Assembly: GCA_050952065.1 (NCBI GenBank)
Contig: JBMNKF010000005.1
Coordinates: 62,001 to 126,000, forward strand
Length of the DNA: 64,000 bases
Direction of reading: 5' to 3'
Origin: JAXGZG01 sp050952065
GTDB lineage: Bacteria > Bacillota > Sulfobacillia > Fermentithermobacillales > Fermentithermobacillaceae
In this document: in pieces, positions 35,923 through 44,437 of the stretch
Numbering within the stretch: position 1 is the first letter of the stretch
Layout: every line of letters begins with the position of its first letter
Notes under the pieces: model-generated
Database searches by the model: none
What the model saw: only the letters and a program-made list of their open reading frames with translations
Told to the model about the DNA's origin: nothing
Made by a program: the position numbers and the translations under genes

Positions 35923-35953
35923 AGTAGAATGCTGCAACGCGTCGGGCTGGTTT

Positions 35954-35986
35954 GTCTGGGGCGCTTCGTCTTGAGGCGCCCCGGAC
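35954..35986 (+). terminator. GC-rich hairpin after pepF
   Basis: GTCTGGGGCGC and GCGCCCCGGAC form an 11-bp stem (one G-T pair) around an 11-nt loop, 32 bp after the stop codon. There is no T-run after it. Confidence 0.45.
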
Positions 35987-36090
35987 CCATATCAAACAGC
36001 CAAATCCAAGATATGAAGGATTTTCCTCCCGTCCTGATGAACATTTAAGGGGTCTCCCGCAATATTCAGACAATCAGGAGGAAGCGCGGT

Positions 36091-37167
36091 ATGGCTCAAG
36101 AGTCCCTACCCTCGGTGTTCAGTGGGGCAGGTTCTGTTATCAGGGGCAAAGATATCACGCCCATCGGTTTTTGGCGGCTATACCAGATCCACCAATTGCT
36201 TCTGGAGGGTACCTATCCCAATTGTCCGTCAATCGCCAAGATCCTAGAAGTGAGCGTGCGGACTGTGGAAAGAGACATCGATCGCCTCAGGGACCTTTTC
36301 TTGGCACCAATTCAGTACGATCGCACCCGCAGAGGCTACTACTACGCCGAACCATTCGAACTGCCCCCCGTGCGACTGGGAGATGGAGAGGCCATCGCGC
36401 TGTTCCTCGGCCAGAAGCTCCTTGCCCAGTGTAAAGGAACGCCCTTCGAGGAATTCGTGAAAAAGGCCATGGCCAAGATAAGGCTATTGCTTCCCCAAAG
36501 GGTAGTGGTGGATGTCGAACGTACGTTGGGCTCAGTCTCATTTCAGGCGGAACCACTTCGAGGGGAAGAACTTGAGATAGCCGAGAGGTACCAGCTGTTG
36601 GCCAAAGCCATCATCGACCGAAAATCAGTGCTAGTGGAGTATTACACTGTTAGCAGGGATGAGATCACTCATCGGAAAATCAATCCATACCATCTGAGGT
36701 TCTCAGAAGGCACCTGGTACTGCATAGGCCATTGTCATTACCGCAATACCATCCGGACGTTTGCTTTGGATAGGATGCTTTGTCTAGAGGCTACCGAGGA
36801 TTGTTTCAGCGTTCCCGACGATTTCTCGGTAGACGAGTACCTGTCCCATAGCCTTGCTATTGAAAGAGGCCAGCCTCAGAAGGTAGTTTTGGAGTTCGAT
36901 AGGGTCCAAGCAGCGTACGTGCGGAGCAGGGAGTGGCATCACAGCCAGACTCTGGAGGAACTTCCCGGCGGAGGATTGAGGATGACTCTCACTGTGGGAG
37001 GGATGGGTGAAGTCAAACGTTGGGTGACTGGCATGGGGAGCCACGGGTGGGTGGTCGAGCCACAGGAGCTTAGGGACGAGATCGCCCAGGAGTTGGCCGA
37101 TGCCACGGCGAGGTATTGTTCAGTTCCCCAGTCCCGCAGAGCTCCTAGAAGGTCCACAAAGCGCTAA
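36091..37167 (+). CDS. WYL-domain transcriptional regulator
   Basis: The 358-residue protein has an N-terminal winged helix-turn-helix (about residues 28-85; SIAKILEVSVRTVERDIDRLRD) and a WYL domain (about 165-250), followed by a C-terminal WCX-like region. The WYL-type core reads LRFSEGTWYCIGHCHYRNTIRTFALDRM. Such regulators bind nucleic acid or small ligands and often control stress or defence genes. No defence system is adjacent; the target may be its own promoter or pepF. AGGAGG lies before the ATG, and the 3' end overlaps the degV stop by 4 bp. Confidence 0.85.
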   Translation: MAQESLPSVFSGAGSVIRGKDITPIGFWRLYQIHQLLLEGTYPNCPSIAKILEVSVRTVERDIDRLRDLFLAPIQYDRTRRGYYYAEPFELPPVRLGDGEAIALFLGQKLLAQCKGTPFEEFVKKAMAKIRLLLPQRVVVDVERTLGSVSFQAEPLRGEELEIAERYQLLAKAIIDRKSVLVEYYTVSRDEITHRKINPYHLRFSEGTWYCIGHCHYRNTIRTFALDRMLCLEATEDCFSVPDDFSVDEYLSHSLAIERGQPQKVVLEFDRVQAAYVRSREWHHSQTLEELPGGGLRMTLTVGGMGEVKRWVTGMGSHGWVVEPQELRDEIAQELADATARYCSVPQSRRAPRRSTKR

Positions 37168-38015
37168 TACACCAAGGGTCTAACAGCGATTCCCACTGTG
37201 CCCGGGCCGGTATGAACTCCGATGACTGGGCCCACGTGGAAAACCTCTGGTTCTTTTGCTACGTTCAGAGTTTCTTGGGCGAGGTGGCACAGCATATCAG
37301 CGAACTCTTGCCCCTGCCCATGGCCCACCGCTATGGTTACCTTTTCTTTCCTGTATCTGTTGGCCAGGTATTCCACAATCCCGCGTAGCGCTTGCCTAAG
37401 GCCTCGGCTCTTGCCTGCGGGTACGTAGACGCCATCTTCTACCCGAATAAGCGGCTTGATCCCCAGTATGCTTCCCATGAGACTCTCGACTTTTCCGATG
37501 CGGCCTCCCTTGTACAGGTACTCCAGAGAGTTCAGAGTGAAGAGGAGTTCAATCTTGTCGCGGAGTCTGGATACCCGGGAGAGGATATCTCTTGCCTTCA
37601 AACCGTCTTTGGCAAGTCGAAGAGCCTCATGAACCTGAAACGCCAGGCCGTAGGTCAAGAATTTGGAGTCCACAACGTGGATATTGTTCTTTGCCAAGTT
37701 GTCTGCCGCCTGCTTAGCCGCTTGCACGGTGCTGCTCAACCCGCCGGAGATATGGAAAGACACGATATTCTTGTAGGTACCAAGGAGACGCTCGTAGACT
37801 TCCCTAAACCTCTCGGGTGAAGGCTGTGAGGTTTTGGGGAGTTCATCCGACTCCTTGAGCATGGGGTAGAAGGATTCTGGGGTGATGTCGATGCCGTCGC
37901 GGTACGCCTTACCCATGTGGGTTACGTATAGAGGGACTACGGTTACGCCCATCGCATCTGCGATGTGCTGAGGGAGGTCGCTGGTGCTGTCGGTCACTAT
38001 GGCGGTGCTAGACAT
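37164..38015 (-). CDS. DegV family fatty-acid-binding protein
   Basis: The 283-residue product is a DegV-family protein. It has the N-terminal IVTDSTSDLP motif and the conserved VPLYVTHMGK, TSQPSPERF, FHISGGLSSTVQAA and GIKPLIRVEDG blocks. DegV/FakB proteins bind a fatty acid and present it to the kinase FakA for phosphorylation; no fakA-like gene is in the window. The frame opens at GTG 38024; the ATG at 38015 with AGGTG 6 nt upstream is preferred. It converges with the WYL gene with a 4-bp overlap. Confidence 0.9.
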   Translation of the reverse strand: MSSTAIVTDSTSDLPQHIADAMGVTVVPLYVTHMGKAYRDGIDITPESFYPMLKESDELPKTSQPSPERFREVYERLLGTYKNIVSFHISGGLSSTVQAAKQAADNLAKNNIHVVDSKFLTYGLAFQVHEALRLAKDGLKARDILSRVSRLRDKIELLFTLNSLEYLYKGGRIGKVESLMGSILGIKPLIRVEDGVYVPAGKSRGLRQALRGIVEYLANRYRKEKVTIAVGHGQGQEFADMLCHLAQETLNVAKEPEVFHVGPVIGVHTGPGTVGIAVRPLVY

Positions 38016-38189
38016 CGTCGTCACCTACCCCTTTACTTGCATTGGATGGTGCTATAGTACAGCGCCGCTTGATGGATGTCTAGACAATATGCTGGATTTC
38101 TCATCGAACCTATGTTCCCCACACTGCGTGTCGGGGTGAGCCCTCTATAGTAACGGTGCAGCCAGATCCCATGTTAAGGAGGCACGAGC

Positions 38190-38897
38190 ATGAGAGGCTA
38201 TCTTGAGGAATTGCTGGTCAAGATTTGTCCTGAAGTGGCTGGCGGCGACGGTCTAAACCTGCTCCATCTCTTCTATGGAGCTGAGCTCATCCGCCGAGGG
38301 GTCCTATTGGAGGGCCTCCGGACTTGGGGAAAAGTGGCTCCTTGGGGAAGCAGGGAGATAGTCCTGGCCTCCAAGTTGGTTGATCCTAACATACTGCTGA
38401 ACGCCGTGGCAGAGCAGTATCATGGCGGTTTTGATAGACGTGACAAGGCCGGTCTTGCCAATTTGGTGGCAGGCGCCCTACTGGGGCCAAGGGTGACCTT
38501 GGTGTCGAGGTTCTATGAACATGCGGGTCGTTTCATAACAAGAGTTGTTGGGACCAAGTATGAAGACAGGTGCAGCCATCTGTCAGAGTGTTCCATTGGA
38601 GATTATGTCCGCTTGTGGCACGAAAAACATAACCGTTACGACCCTATGGCGGTGAAAGTGGTAGCCAAGAACGGGTATGGATGGTATGAGCTTGGTTACG
38701 TGCGCAGTCCCATAGCAAGAAAATTGGCGCGTAGGATGATGAGCGGTGCGGTGATGGAGGGTCGAATAGCTGTGCTCTTGGGTGAACAGGCGGACCCCAA
38801 CGAGAGAGTGTACGTCAAGGTGGACGTGTGGGATGGTGTCTGTGGGGGTGAAGCGCGGGCAGTGCGGGAGGATACGGTGTATGCAGACAAGAAGTGA
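38190..38897 (+). CDS. HIRAN-domain protein
   Basis: The 235-residue protein has an N-terminal helical region of unknown type (about 1-105) and a C-terminal HIRAN domain (about 110-215). The signature is RVVGTKYEDRC, then GDYVRLWHEKHNRYDPMAV, and GYVRSPIARKLARRM. HIRAN domains in eukaryotic HLTF/Rad5 bind the 3' ends of single-stranded DNA; in bacteria they often stand alone or join nucleases or helicases and are little studied. No helicase or nuclease domain is present here. TTAAGGAGG precedes the ATG. The aminotransferase gene follows closely. Confidence 0.75.
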   Translation: MRGYLEELLVKICPEVAGGDGLNLLHLFYGAELIRRGVLLEGLRTWGKVAPWGSREIVLASKLVDPNILLNAVAEQYHGGFDRRDKAGLANLVAGALLGPRVTLVSRFYEHAGRFITRVVGTKYEDRCSHLSECSIGDYVRLWHEKHNRYDPMAVKVVAKNGYGWYELGYVRSPIARKLARRMMSGAVMEGRIAVLLGEQADPNERVYVKVDVWDGVCGGEARAVREDTVYADKK

Positions 38898-38945
38898 TCT
38901 GTGTTAACCGATGGTCATACGTCCCGTGATGAGGAGACGAAGGTA

Positions 38946-40118
38946 ATGGATTGGGTCAACGAACTGAGAGAGCAGTTTCCGGTCACGAGGAAGACCGTGT
39001 TCTTGGACATTGCATATGAAAACGGCGGCTCAACCTACGTAACTGCAGCAACTGAGCAGTTTGTCCGTGACTGCTCCGACGTGTCCCCAGTAGTTGTGAA
39101 GAAGGGGGGCGCAGGCAAAGGCAAGACGATAGACGTGGTTGCAGAGACGCGCCGACTGGTTGCGGAGCTCCTTGGAGGGGTGAATCCTAAGAACACTGCC
39201 TTTACGAAAAACACGAACGAAGGCGTAAGCATCATCCTCCAGGGTTTTCCGTTCCTGCCCGGGGATAACGTGATCACGAATGACCAAGAGCACCCGTCCG
39301 TGCTTCTGCCCTGTCTCAACTTGCAGAGGAATGGGGTGGAATGCAGAATCGCAGTTTCCCCAGATCAGGTGAGCGTCACCCCTGATCTACTATGGGAACA
39401 GGTCGATGACCGGACTCGGATGATCGTCGTGAGTCACGTGCAATCCAGCACCGGTTACCGCATTGATTTGGAGCAGCTTGCCTATCGTTGCCGCCATAGA
39501 GGCATCTACTTGGTTGTGGATGCCATACAAAGCTTGGGTTTCTGCCCAGTCGATGCGAAGACTTGGGGTGTGGATGCTATCGCTTCAGCCTGTTACAAAG
39601 GTATGCTGGGCATCCATGGGCTAGGAGTCCTTTACTGCGGGGATAGGTTACTCCAAGAAGTGTGGCCAAGGTTCGCGGCAAGTAACGCCTGTATAGCCAT
39701 TGATAAAGGCGGTAGCAGGTGGGAGGTAGTCTGCAGAGATCCGTTGGATGCGAGGAAACTTGAGAATTCCACTCTAAACCTTCTAGGTATCTATGTCCTC
39801 AACGCGGGTCTCCAGAAGTTGCTGGGAATCGGTATGGACACAGTGTATGAACACATCTCACGCCTTGTTGAGGTCCTTTACGAAGGGCTCACTGACCTTG
39901 GCTTCGATGTGGTGACTCCCAAAGATAAAGAACGACGGTGTCACACCATTTCTATTAAGATGACCGATGTCAACAGGGGGTATCGGTACTTTCAGGACCG
40001 GGGAGTATTTCTTAGCCTTGCCGGAGGGCGCTTTGTCCGGATGTCGATTGCCCCTTTTACTACGGACGAGGATATCCGCGCCGTGCTTGCGATCGCCGGT
40101 GATTGCCCGATAAGGTAG
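38946..40118 (+). CDS. Class V aminotransferase (cysteine-desulfurase-like)
   Basis: The 390-residue PLP enzyme is of the class V fold, nearest to the isopenicillin-N-epimerase or cysteine-desulfurase-like branch. The PLP site is seen in the SHVQSSTGYRID and VVDAIQSLG stretches (with the Asp that contacts the ring nitrogen), and the Schiff-base Lys in ACYKGMLG. No desulfurase-type active Cys loop is clear, so a sulfur role is not assumed. The frame begins at 38901, but GAGGAG precedes the ATG at 38946, where the conserved region starts. Substrate unknown. Confidence 0.85.
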   Translation: MDWVNELREQFPVTRKTVFLDIAYENGGSTYVTAATEQFVRDCSDVSPVVVKKGGAGKGKTIDVVAETRRLVAELLGGVNPKNTAFTKNTNEGVSIILQGFPFLPGDNVITNDQEHPSVLLPCLNLQRNGVECRIAVSPDQVSVTPDLLWEQVDDRTRMIVVSHVQSSTGYRIDLEQLAYRCRHRGIYLVVDAIQSLGFCPVDAKTWGVDAIASACYKGMLGIHGLGVLYCGDRLLQEVWPRFAASNACIAIDKGGSRWEVVCRDPLDARKLENSTLNLLGIYVLNAGLQKLLGIGMDTVYEHISRLVEVLYEGLTDLGFDVVTPKDKERRCHTISIKMTDVNRGYRYFQDRGVFLSLAGGRFVRMSIAPFTTDEDIRAVLAIAGDCPIR

Positions 40119-40420
40119 ACACGAACCTGGCAATAAGTCACAATACCTATTCTTAGGGTGCATTGCCTAGACTGCGCCTTCCTCCGTCTATCGGCTTCCG
40201 CCTCGCGTTGTTTCTACAGAGTGTCAGCAGTGTTTACAAATCACGACGAGAAACATCTTCATTCTGTTTCACTCGCCCGGGTGGTCCCATGAACATACGC
40301 CAGAGTCATTTCAGGTGGTGTGTCGCTTTCGGCCCGACCAAACCAGGGGAGCCCGAACTGGCTCATATGCCTGATGAGAGGATATCTACTGACGACTTGC
40401 TTCAAATAACGCGCAGATAT
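40119..40420. other. Intergenic region at IS21 insertion point
   Basis: These 302 bp hold no recognisable gene. If the transposon is removed and one ATAT copy is kept, a small frame starting at 40289 reads across the insertion site for about 53 codons to a TAG just beyond 44216. It has no known relatives that I can name and may be chance. Confidence 0.4.
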
Positions 40421-40543
40421 TGTTACGGCCGGTTGTAAAATCCGCCATTAGGGCCGGATGAAAAATCCCCCACCCCCTCGAAGAAGCACTCCGTAACGAG
40501 CCAAGTTTCGGAGGTGCGATTCTTGCTAGGAGGCGGGGAAACT

Positions 40544-41749
40544 TTGGATATCAAACTCATGCGCAGCCAAGGACTCAGCATCAGGGAGATCTCTAGGCGG
40601 ACCGGCAGAGACCGGAAGACCATCGCCAAGTATCTCCAGTGCCAAGAACTGCCCAAGTACAAACCCAGGCCACCGCGGCCGTCCAAACTGGATCCCTACA
40701 AAGACTACCTTAGAGCCAGGATGGCCGAGGGCGTGTTCAACGCCAACCGCCTGTTTAACGAGATCAAGTCTCTCGGGTACTCCGGCGGTAAGACAATTCT
40801 CAAAGACTTCCTAAAACCCTTCCGTCCTTTGCAAAAAGCCCAGGCTGTCTCACGGTTTGAGACCAAGCCCGGGGAGCAAGCCCAAGTAGACTTCGGTGTG
40901 TTCAAGTACGAAGAACAGGGCCGTGAGCGGAAGATCTACGCCTTTATCATGGTGATGAGTTACTCGAGGGCGATGTATGTGGAGTTTGTGGACAGGCAGG
41001 ACACAGCTACACTGATACGGTGCCACATCCATGCCTTCGAGTACTTCGGAGGGGTGCCTGAACACATCCTGTACGACAACCTCAAGCCGGTAGTGCTTGG
41101 ACGGGATGAAGGTGGTCAACCGGTGTGGAACCAGAGGTTTCTAGACTTTGCCCTGGTAGCCGGCTTCTACCCTAAAGCCTGCCGGCCTTACAGGGCCCAG
41201 ACCAAAGGCCGGGTCGAAAGAGCGATCCGTTACCTCAGGCAGAGTTTCTGGCCGGGGCTTAGGTTTTTCGGCCTGGAAGACTTGAACGCTCAAGTTAGGG
41301 CATGGTGTGATGCCGTTGCAAACAAGAGAGTCCACGGTACTACTCAGAAGAGACCTTGCGACCTCTTGGCTGAGGAAAACCTTCATGCCTTGCCAGATAG
41401 GGCAGCGTTGGTGGTTTTTCTCGCTGAGGAGCGCAAGGTCAGTCGGGACGGGTTCGTGAGTTTCGGCGGAAGCAGGTACGGAGTGCCTTGGGCTTTCGCT
41501 GGGAAGACGGTGGAAGTCAGGGAGAACGGCTACCACGTTGAGGTGTACTCGGGAGGGGCAAGAGTGGCTGTCCACCCCAAGGCGCTGGTACCGGGGACCG
41601 TTGTGCCCCTAGCAGGCCAGTGGGACGGCGTACCTCTCGGTACCGACCGAAAGCCAAGACAAGTGTTGGCCACACGAGTAGAGAGCCCCGAGGTTGAAGT
41701 GAGGCCTCTCAGAACCTACGAAGTCTTGGCGGAGGTGAGCAGCACGTGA
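40544..41749 (+). CDS. istA: IS21-family transposase IstA
   Basis: The product of about 401 residues has an N-terminal helix-turn-helix (LSIREISRRTGRDRKTIAKY, about 9-28) and an integrase-type catalytic domain with acidic residues in QVDFGVF and LYDNLK and a downstream Glu in the GRVERAIRYL region. It cuts and joins the transposon ends. The longest frame begins at GTG 40514; AGGAGG at 40528-40533 suits the TTG at 40544, and the protein then begins at the usual IstA N-terminus. The last 4 bases overlap istB (GTGA). Confidence 0.9.
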   Translation: MDIKLMRSQGLSIREISRRTGRDRKTIAKYLQCQELPKYKPRPPRPSKLDPYKDYLRARMAEGVFNANRLFNEIKSLGYSGGKTILKDFLKPFRPLQKAQAVSRFETKPGEQAQVDFGVFKYEEQGRERKIYAFIMVMSYSRAMYVEFVDRQDTATLIRCHIHAFEYFGGVPEHILYDNLKPVVLGRDEGGQPVWNQRFLDFALVAGFYPKACRPYRAQTKGRVERAIRYLRQSFWPGLRFFGLEDLNAQVRAWCDAVANKRVHGTTQKRPCDLLAEENLHALPDRAALVVFLAEERKVSRDGFVSFGGSRYGVPWAFAGKTVEVRENGYHVEVYSGGARVAVHPKALVPGTVVPLAGQWDGVPLGTDRKPRQVLATRVESPEVEVRPLRTYEVLAEVSST

Positions 41750-42597
41750 TAGCCGTCGAAAAAGCCCGCCAGCAACTACTTGATTTAGGTCTAAGCCAGG
41801 CCGCGAGCATCTTGGACAGCAGGTTGGAAGCTGCCTCTCAGAAAGACCTCACATACGCGGACTTCCTGACTGACCTTCTTGACACCGAACTGGCTGCTCG
41901 AAGAGAGAGGTACATAACAGCGAGAACCAGGCTAGCCCACCTGCCCTTTCACAAAACGCTGGACCAATTCGATTTCTCCTTCCAGCCCTCCATCGACGAG
42001 AGGCAGGTGAGGGAACTCGCGACACTCACCTTTGTGCAGGAAGCGTCCAACATCATTCTGCTGGGACCTCCCGGGGTTGGGAAAACCCATTTGGCAGTCG
42101 CTCTAGGCATCGAGGCCATCCGACAAGGAGTCGGTGTGTACTTCGTCACTGCTCACACTTTAGTGGAAGACCTGAAGAGAGCTTACGCCGACAACAGGCT
42201 CGACAGGAGGATGAGAGTCTACATCGCGCCCAAAGTGCTGATCATTGACGAGGTAGGTTACCGGCCCTTCGATTCTGTGGGCGCAGCCATGCTCTTTCAG
42301 CTGGTGTCTGCCAGGTACGAACGCGGGGCGATTATCTTGACCTCAAACAAAGGGTTTGGAGAGTGGGGTGAGATATTCGGAGACACAGTAGTGGCCACAG
42401 CGATCCTGGACCGCCTGCTTCATCACTCCCACATCATCAACATCCGAGGCGAGAGTTGGCGGCTCAGGGAGAAGAAGCGAGCCGGTCTGTTCGGAACCAC
42501 CTATTCACGACCGGCCGTGAAGTCTGGGGTGGGGGAAAATTCAACCGGCCAAAGTGGGGATGCGGACGTTTTCTTGGACTTCATGATACGCACTTAA
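41746..42597 (+). CDS. istB: IS21-family helper ATPase IstB, 3' end altered
   Basis: The 283-residue protein is the DnaA/DnaC-like AAA+ helper for IstA, with Walker A LLGPPGVGKTHLA and Walker B VLIIDEVGYRP. It starts at GTG 41746, coupled to istA by a GTGA overlap. The IS3 element begins at 42556, so the final 14 codons up to the stop at 42597 are encoded by the IS3 copy. In the undisturbed IS21, the frame would read through the right end and stop at a TGA within it after about nine codons. The catalytic core is unaffected, so the protein may still work. Confidence 0.9.
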   Translation: MIAVEKARQQLLDLGLSQAASILDSRLEAASQKDLTYADFLTDLLDTELAARRERYITARTRLAHLPFHKTLDQFDFSFQPSIDERQVRELATLTFVQEASNIILLGPPGVGKTHLAVALGIEAIRQGVGVYFVTAHTLVEDLKRAYADNRLDRRMRVYIAPKVLIIDEVGYRPFDSVGAAMLFQLVSARYERGAIILTSNKGFGEWGEIFGDTVVATAILDRLLHHSHIINIRGESWRLREKKRAGLFGTTYSRPAVKSGVGENSTGQSGDADVFLDFMIRT

Positions 42598-44187
42598 GGC
42601 TTCGCCTGTATTCCATCGGGCTCCTTCCACCAAGCGACATCTTGATTCGCTCCTCGTTGTACCAGCGCAGGTAATGGTCGAGTCTTCGGATGAACTCCTC
42701 GATACTGACCCCAGCCCACGGTCTTCCGTAAAAGAACTCGTTCTTCAACCGCCCGAAAAAGCCCTCGCAGGCTGCGTTGTCGGGAGAACAGCCTTTCTTG
42801 GACATCGAGCGCGTAAGTCCCGTGGCTTCCATCCTTTCGATCCAGCCTGGCCACCGGTAGTGGCCGCCCCGGTCACTGTGGACTATGGGATGGTCACCTG
42901 CTTTCAGCGTCGCAATAGCACTGTCCAGCATCGAGTTCACCATCCCCGCGTCAGGACTAGTGCTGATGCTCCAGCTGACTACCATGCCGTCGAAGCAGTC
43001 AACCATGGGCGAGAGGTAGACCTTGCCTGCGGGCAGTTGAAACTCCGTAAGGTCGGTGAGCCACTTGGTATTTGGCGCGCCGGCGTGAAAGTCTCGCTCA
43101 ACTAGGTTAGGAACAGGAGGGCTGATCTCACCCACATAGGAGGTGTACTTGCGCTTCTTGAGGTGGATCACGACGAGGTCCTGGTCACGCATGAGCCTGC
43201 GTACCACCTTTTCGGACACGGTCCCACCGTCTCTGGTGAGAAAGGCATGAATCCGCCGGTAACCGTAGCGCCCATCCGCCGCGGTGAAAGCGGCACGCAC
43301 GCGCTCGCGGAGCTCGGCGTACTTATCGGGCATAGACATGACAGTCTTATTGTAAAAGTAGCTGCTCTTGGGCATGGCGAAGCACTCCAGCATCTCATTC
43401 AGGGGGTATCTCTTCCTCAGGGCGCCGATCGCTGCCGCCTTCTCCCGGTTGGTCAGTTTCTTCGGATCGGCGCCCGGGCCTTTTTTTAGTATTTCCGCCG
43501 TCACTTCCATGACGTCCCGCTCAAGTCGAAGCCGGTAGATCTGCTTTTCTAGCGTATGTATCTGCTGCTTAAGCGACTCCACCTTTGCCGTCAACGCGTT
43601 CTTGTCATCGATCAGTGTGGGTTCCATGCGTTTGCGCCTCTTCAACACGGACTCCTTCCCGAGCAGATCGTTCTTCCACTTGTACAAGGCAGCGCGGCTA
43701 ACTCCGTACTTCGCTGCCACTTCTTTGGCCGGGTCCTCTCTAGAACACAGGTCTAGGACGGCCTCCTCTTTCTGCTCACAGGTAAGTTCCACCTTTGGGT
43801 CAAGTGACCTTCTCCCGCGCAGTCCCTGCCGGTCCGGTATCGCTTCATCCAGCCATTGCCTCAATGTTTCCCGGTTCGGGTAGCCAAGGGCATCGATGCT
43901 CCGGCGCAGGCTGCGGCCGTGTTCCAGGTAGTAGTCCACTGCGACCTGCTTCTGTTCTTTGGAGTATCTCGGCCTGCGCCGGTATTCCTCGTGAAGCGCG
44001 CCGGTGCTCTTGTACTCCCTGACCCACAGCTTCAGTGCCCCCTTTGAAGGGTACCCTAACTCCCGCCTAACGGCGGCCGAGGCACCGCCATACTTGAAGT
44101 AGAGTTCAACTGCCTTCGTACGATCTTCGAGTGAGTACACAGACATCCCCCTGTCTCATTTGAGTCCAGGTTTTTGTCCGCACCTCC
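42556..44187 (-). mobile_element. IS3-family element nested in the IS21 right end
   Basis: This 1632-bp element has inverted ends of 25 bp, GGGGATGCGGAC...TTGGACT (42556-42580) and GGAGGTGCGGAC...CTGGACT (44187-44163, minus strand), identical at 17 of 25 positions. AGT flanks both sides (42553-42555 and 44188-44190) as a 3-bp target duplication, or CACT/CCACT read on the other strand. Removing it restores the 25-bp spacing of the IS21 right-end repeats, which proves the order of insertion. Confidence 0.88.
42581..44146 (-). CDS. IS3-family transposase, single-frame OrfA-OrfB
   Basis: The 521-residue transposase has N-terminal helix-turn-helix segments of OrfA type (about 1-170), a Leu/Lys-rich coiled coil (about 180-215), a HTH_21-like region, and an rve integrase domain. 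Catalytic acidic residues lie in WLTDLTEF, HSDRGGHY and CEGFFGRLKNE (DDE). Most IS3 elements need a -1 frameshift to join OrfA and OrfB; here they are in one open frame, as in some IS3 subgroups. The stop lies next to the inverted end at 42580. The frame is intact, so the copy may be active. Confidence 0.9.
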   Translation of the reverse strand: MSVYSLEDRTKAVELYFKYGGASAAVRRELGYPSKGALKLWVREYKSTGALHEEYRRRPRYSKEQKQVAVDYYLEHGRSLRRSIDALGYPNRETLRQWLDEAIPDRQGLRGRRSLDPKVELTCEQKEEAVLDLCSREDPAKEVAAKYGVSRAALYKWKNDLLGKESVLKRRKRMEPTLIDDKNALTAKVESLKQQIHTLEKQIYRLRLERDVMEVTAEILKKGPGADPKKLTNREKAAAIGALRKRYPLNEMLECFAMPKSSYFYNKTVMSMPDKYAELRERVRAAFTAADGRYGYRRIHAFLTRDGGTVSEKVVRRLMRDQDLVVIHLKKRKYTSYVGEISPPVPNLVERDFHAGAPNTKWLTDLTEFQLPAGKVYLSPMVDCFDGMVVSWSISTSPDAGMVNSMLDSAIATLKAGDHPIVHSDRGGHYRWPGWIERMEATGLTRSMSKKGCSPDNAACEGFFGRLKNEFFYGRPWAGVSIEEFIRRLDHYLRWYNEERIKMSLGGRSPMEYRRSLKCVS

Positions 44188-44366
44188 AGTGGAGGAATTT
44201 TCGACCGGCCTTGACAATATGCGAGGTCCTTGTTTGCTCTAGCTATCTAGATGGTTCTTGGAGTGGACTGAGGGGGTAGTCCGCACTTGGGAGGATCTGG
44301 GCAGTAGTGTGGCCTTTGCGGGGTGTTACCACTTTGGCTAAGAGCAGGGGAGAGGACGTGGTTGTC

Positions 44367-44408
44367 CCCAAAAGACTTGCTGCCGCAGTTCGCCAGAACT
44401 GCGGCAGC
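44367..44408 (-). terminator. Terminator of the peptide-uptake operon
   Basis: GCTGCCGCAGTT (44379-44390) and AACTGCGGCAGC (44397-44408) form a perfect 12-bp stem with a 6-nt loop. On the minus strand it is followed by AAGTCTTTTGG, a short T-tail. It lies 30 bp after the stop of the binding-protein gene. Confidence 0.75.
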
Positions 44409-44437
44409 GTGTGACTTTCGATTACGTGCCTTTGAGA

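Larger units (their letters stand above)
40421..44216 (+). mobile_element. IS21-family element carrying a nested IS3-family element
   Basis: The element starts TGTTACGGCCGGT at 40421 and ends, on the opposite strand, TGTCAAGGCCGGT at 44216; the first 27 bp match at 21 positions. A second internal copy of the GGCCGG-AAAA-CC motif lies 25 bp inside each end, the multiple-terminal-repeat design of IS21. The bases ATAT flank both sides (40417-40420 and 44217-44220) as a 4-bp target duplication. It encodes IstA and IstB. An IS3-family copy sits between the two right-end repeats. Confidence 0.9.

Noticed and set aside
40163..40438. Complete small gene before the IS21 element
   Set aside because: The frame ends inside the transposon end, lacks a ribosome site, and gives no recognisable domain. 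Only the possible broken frame is listed, as a finding.
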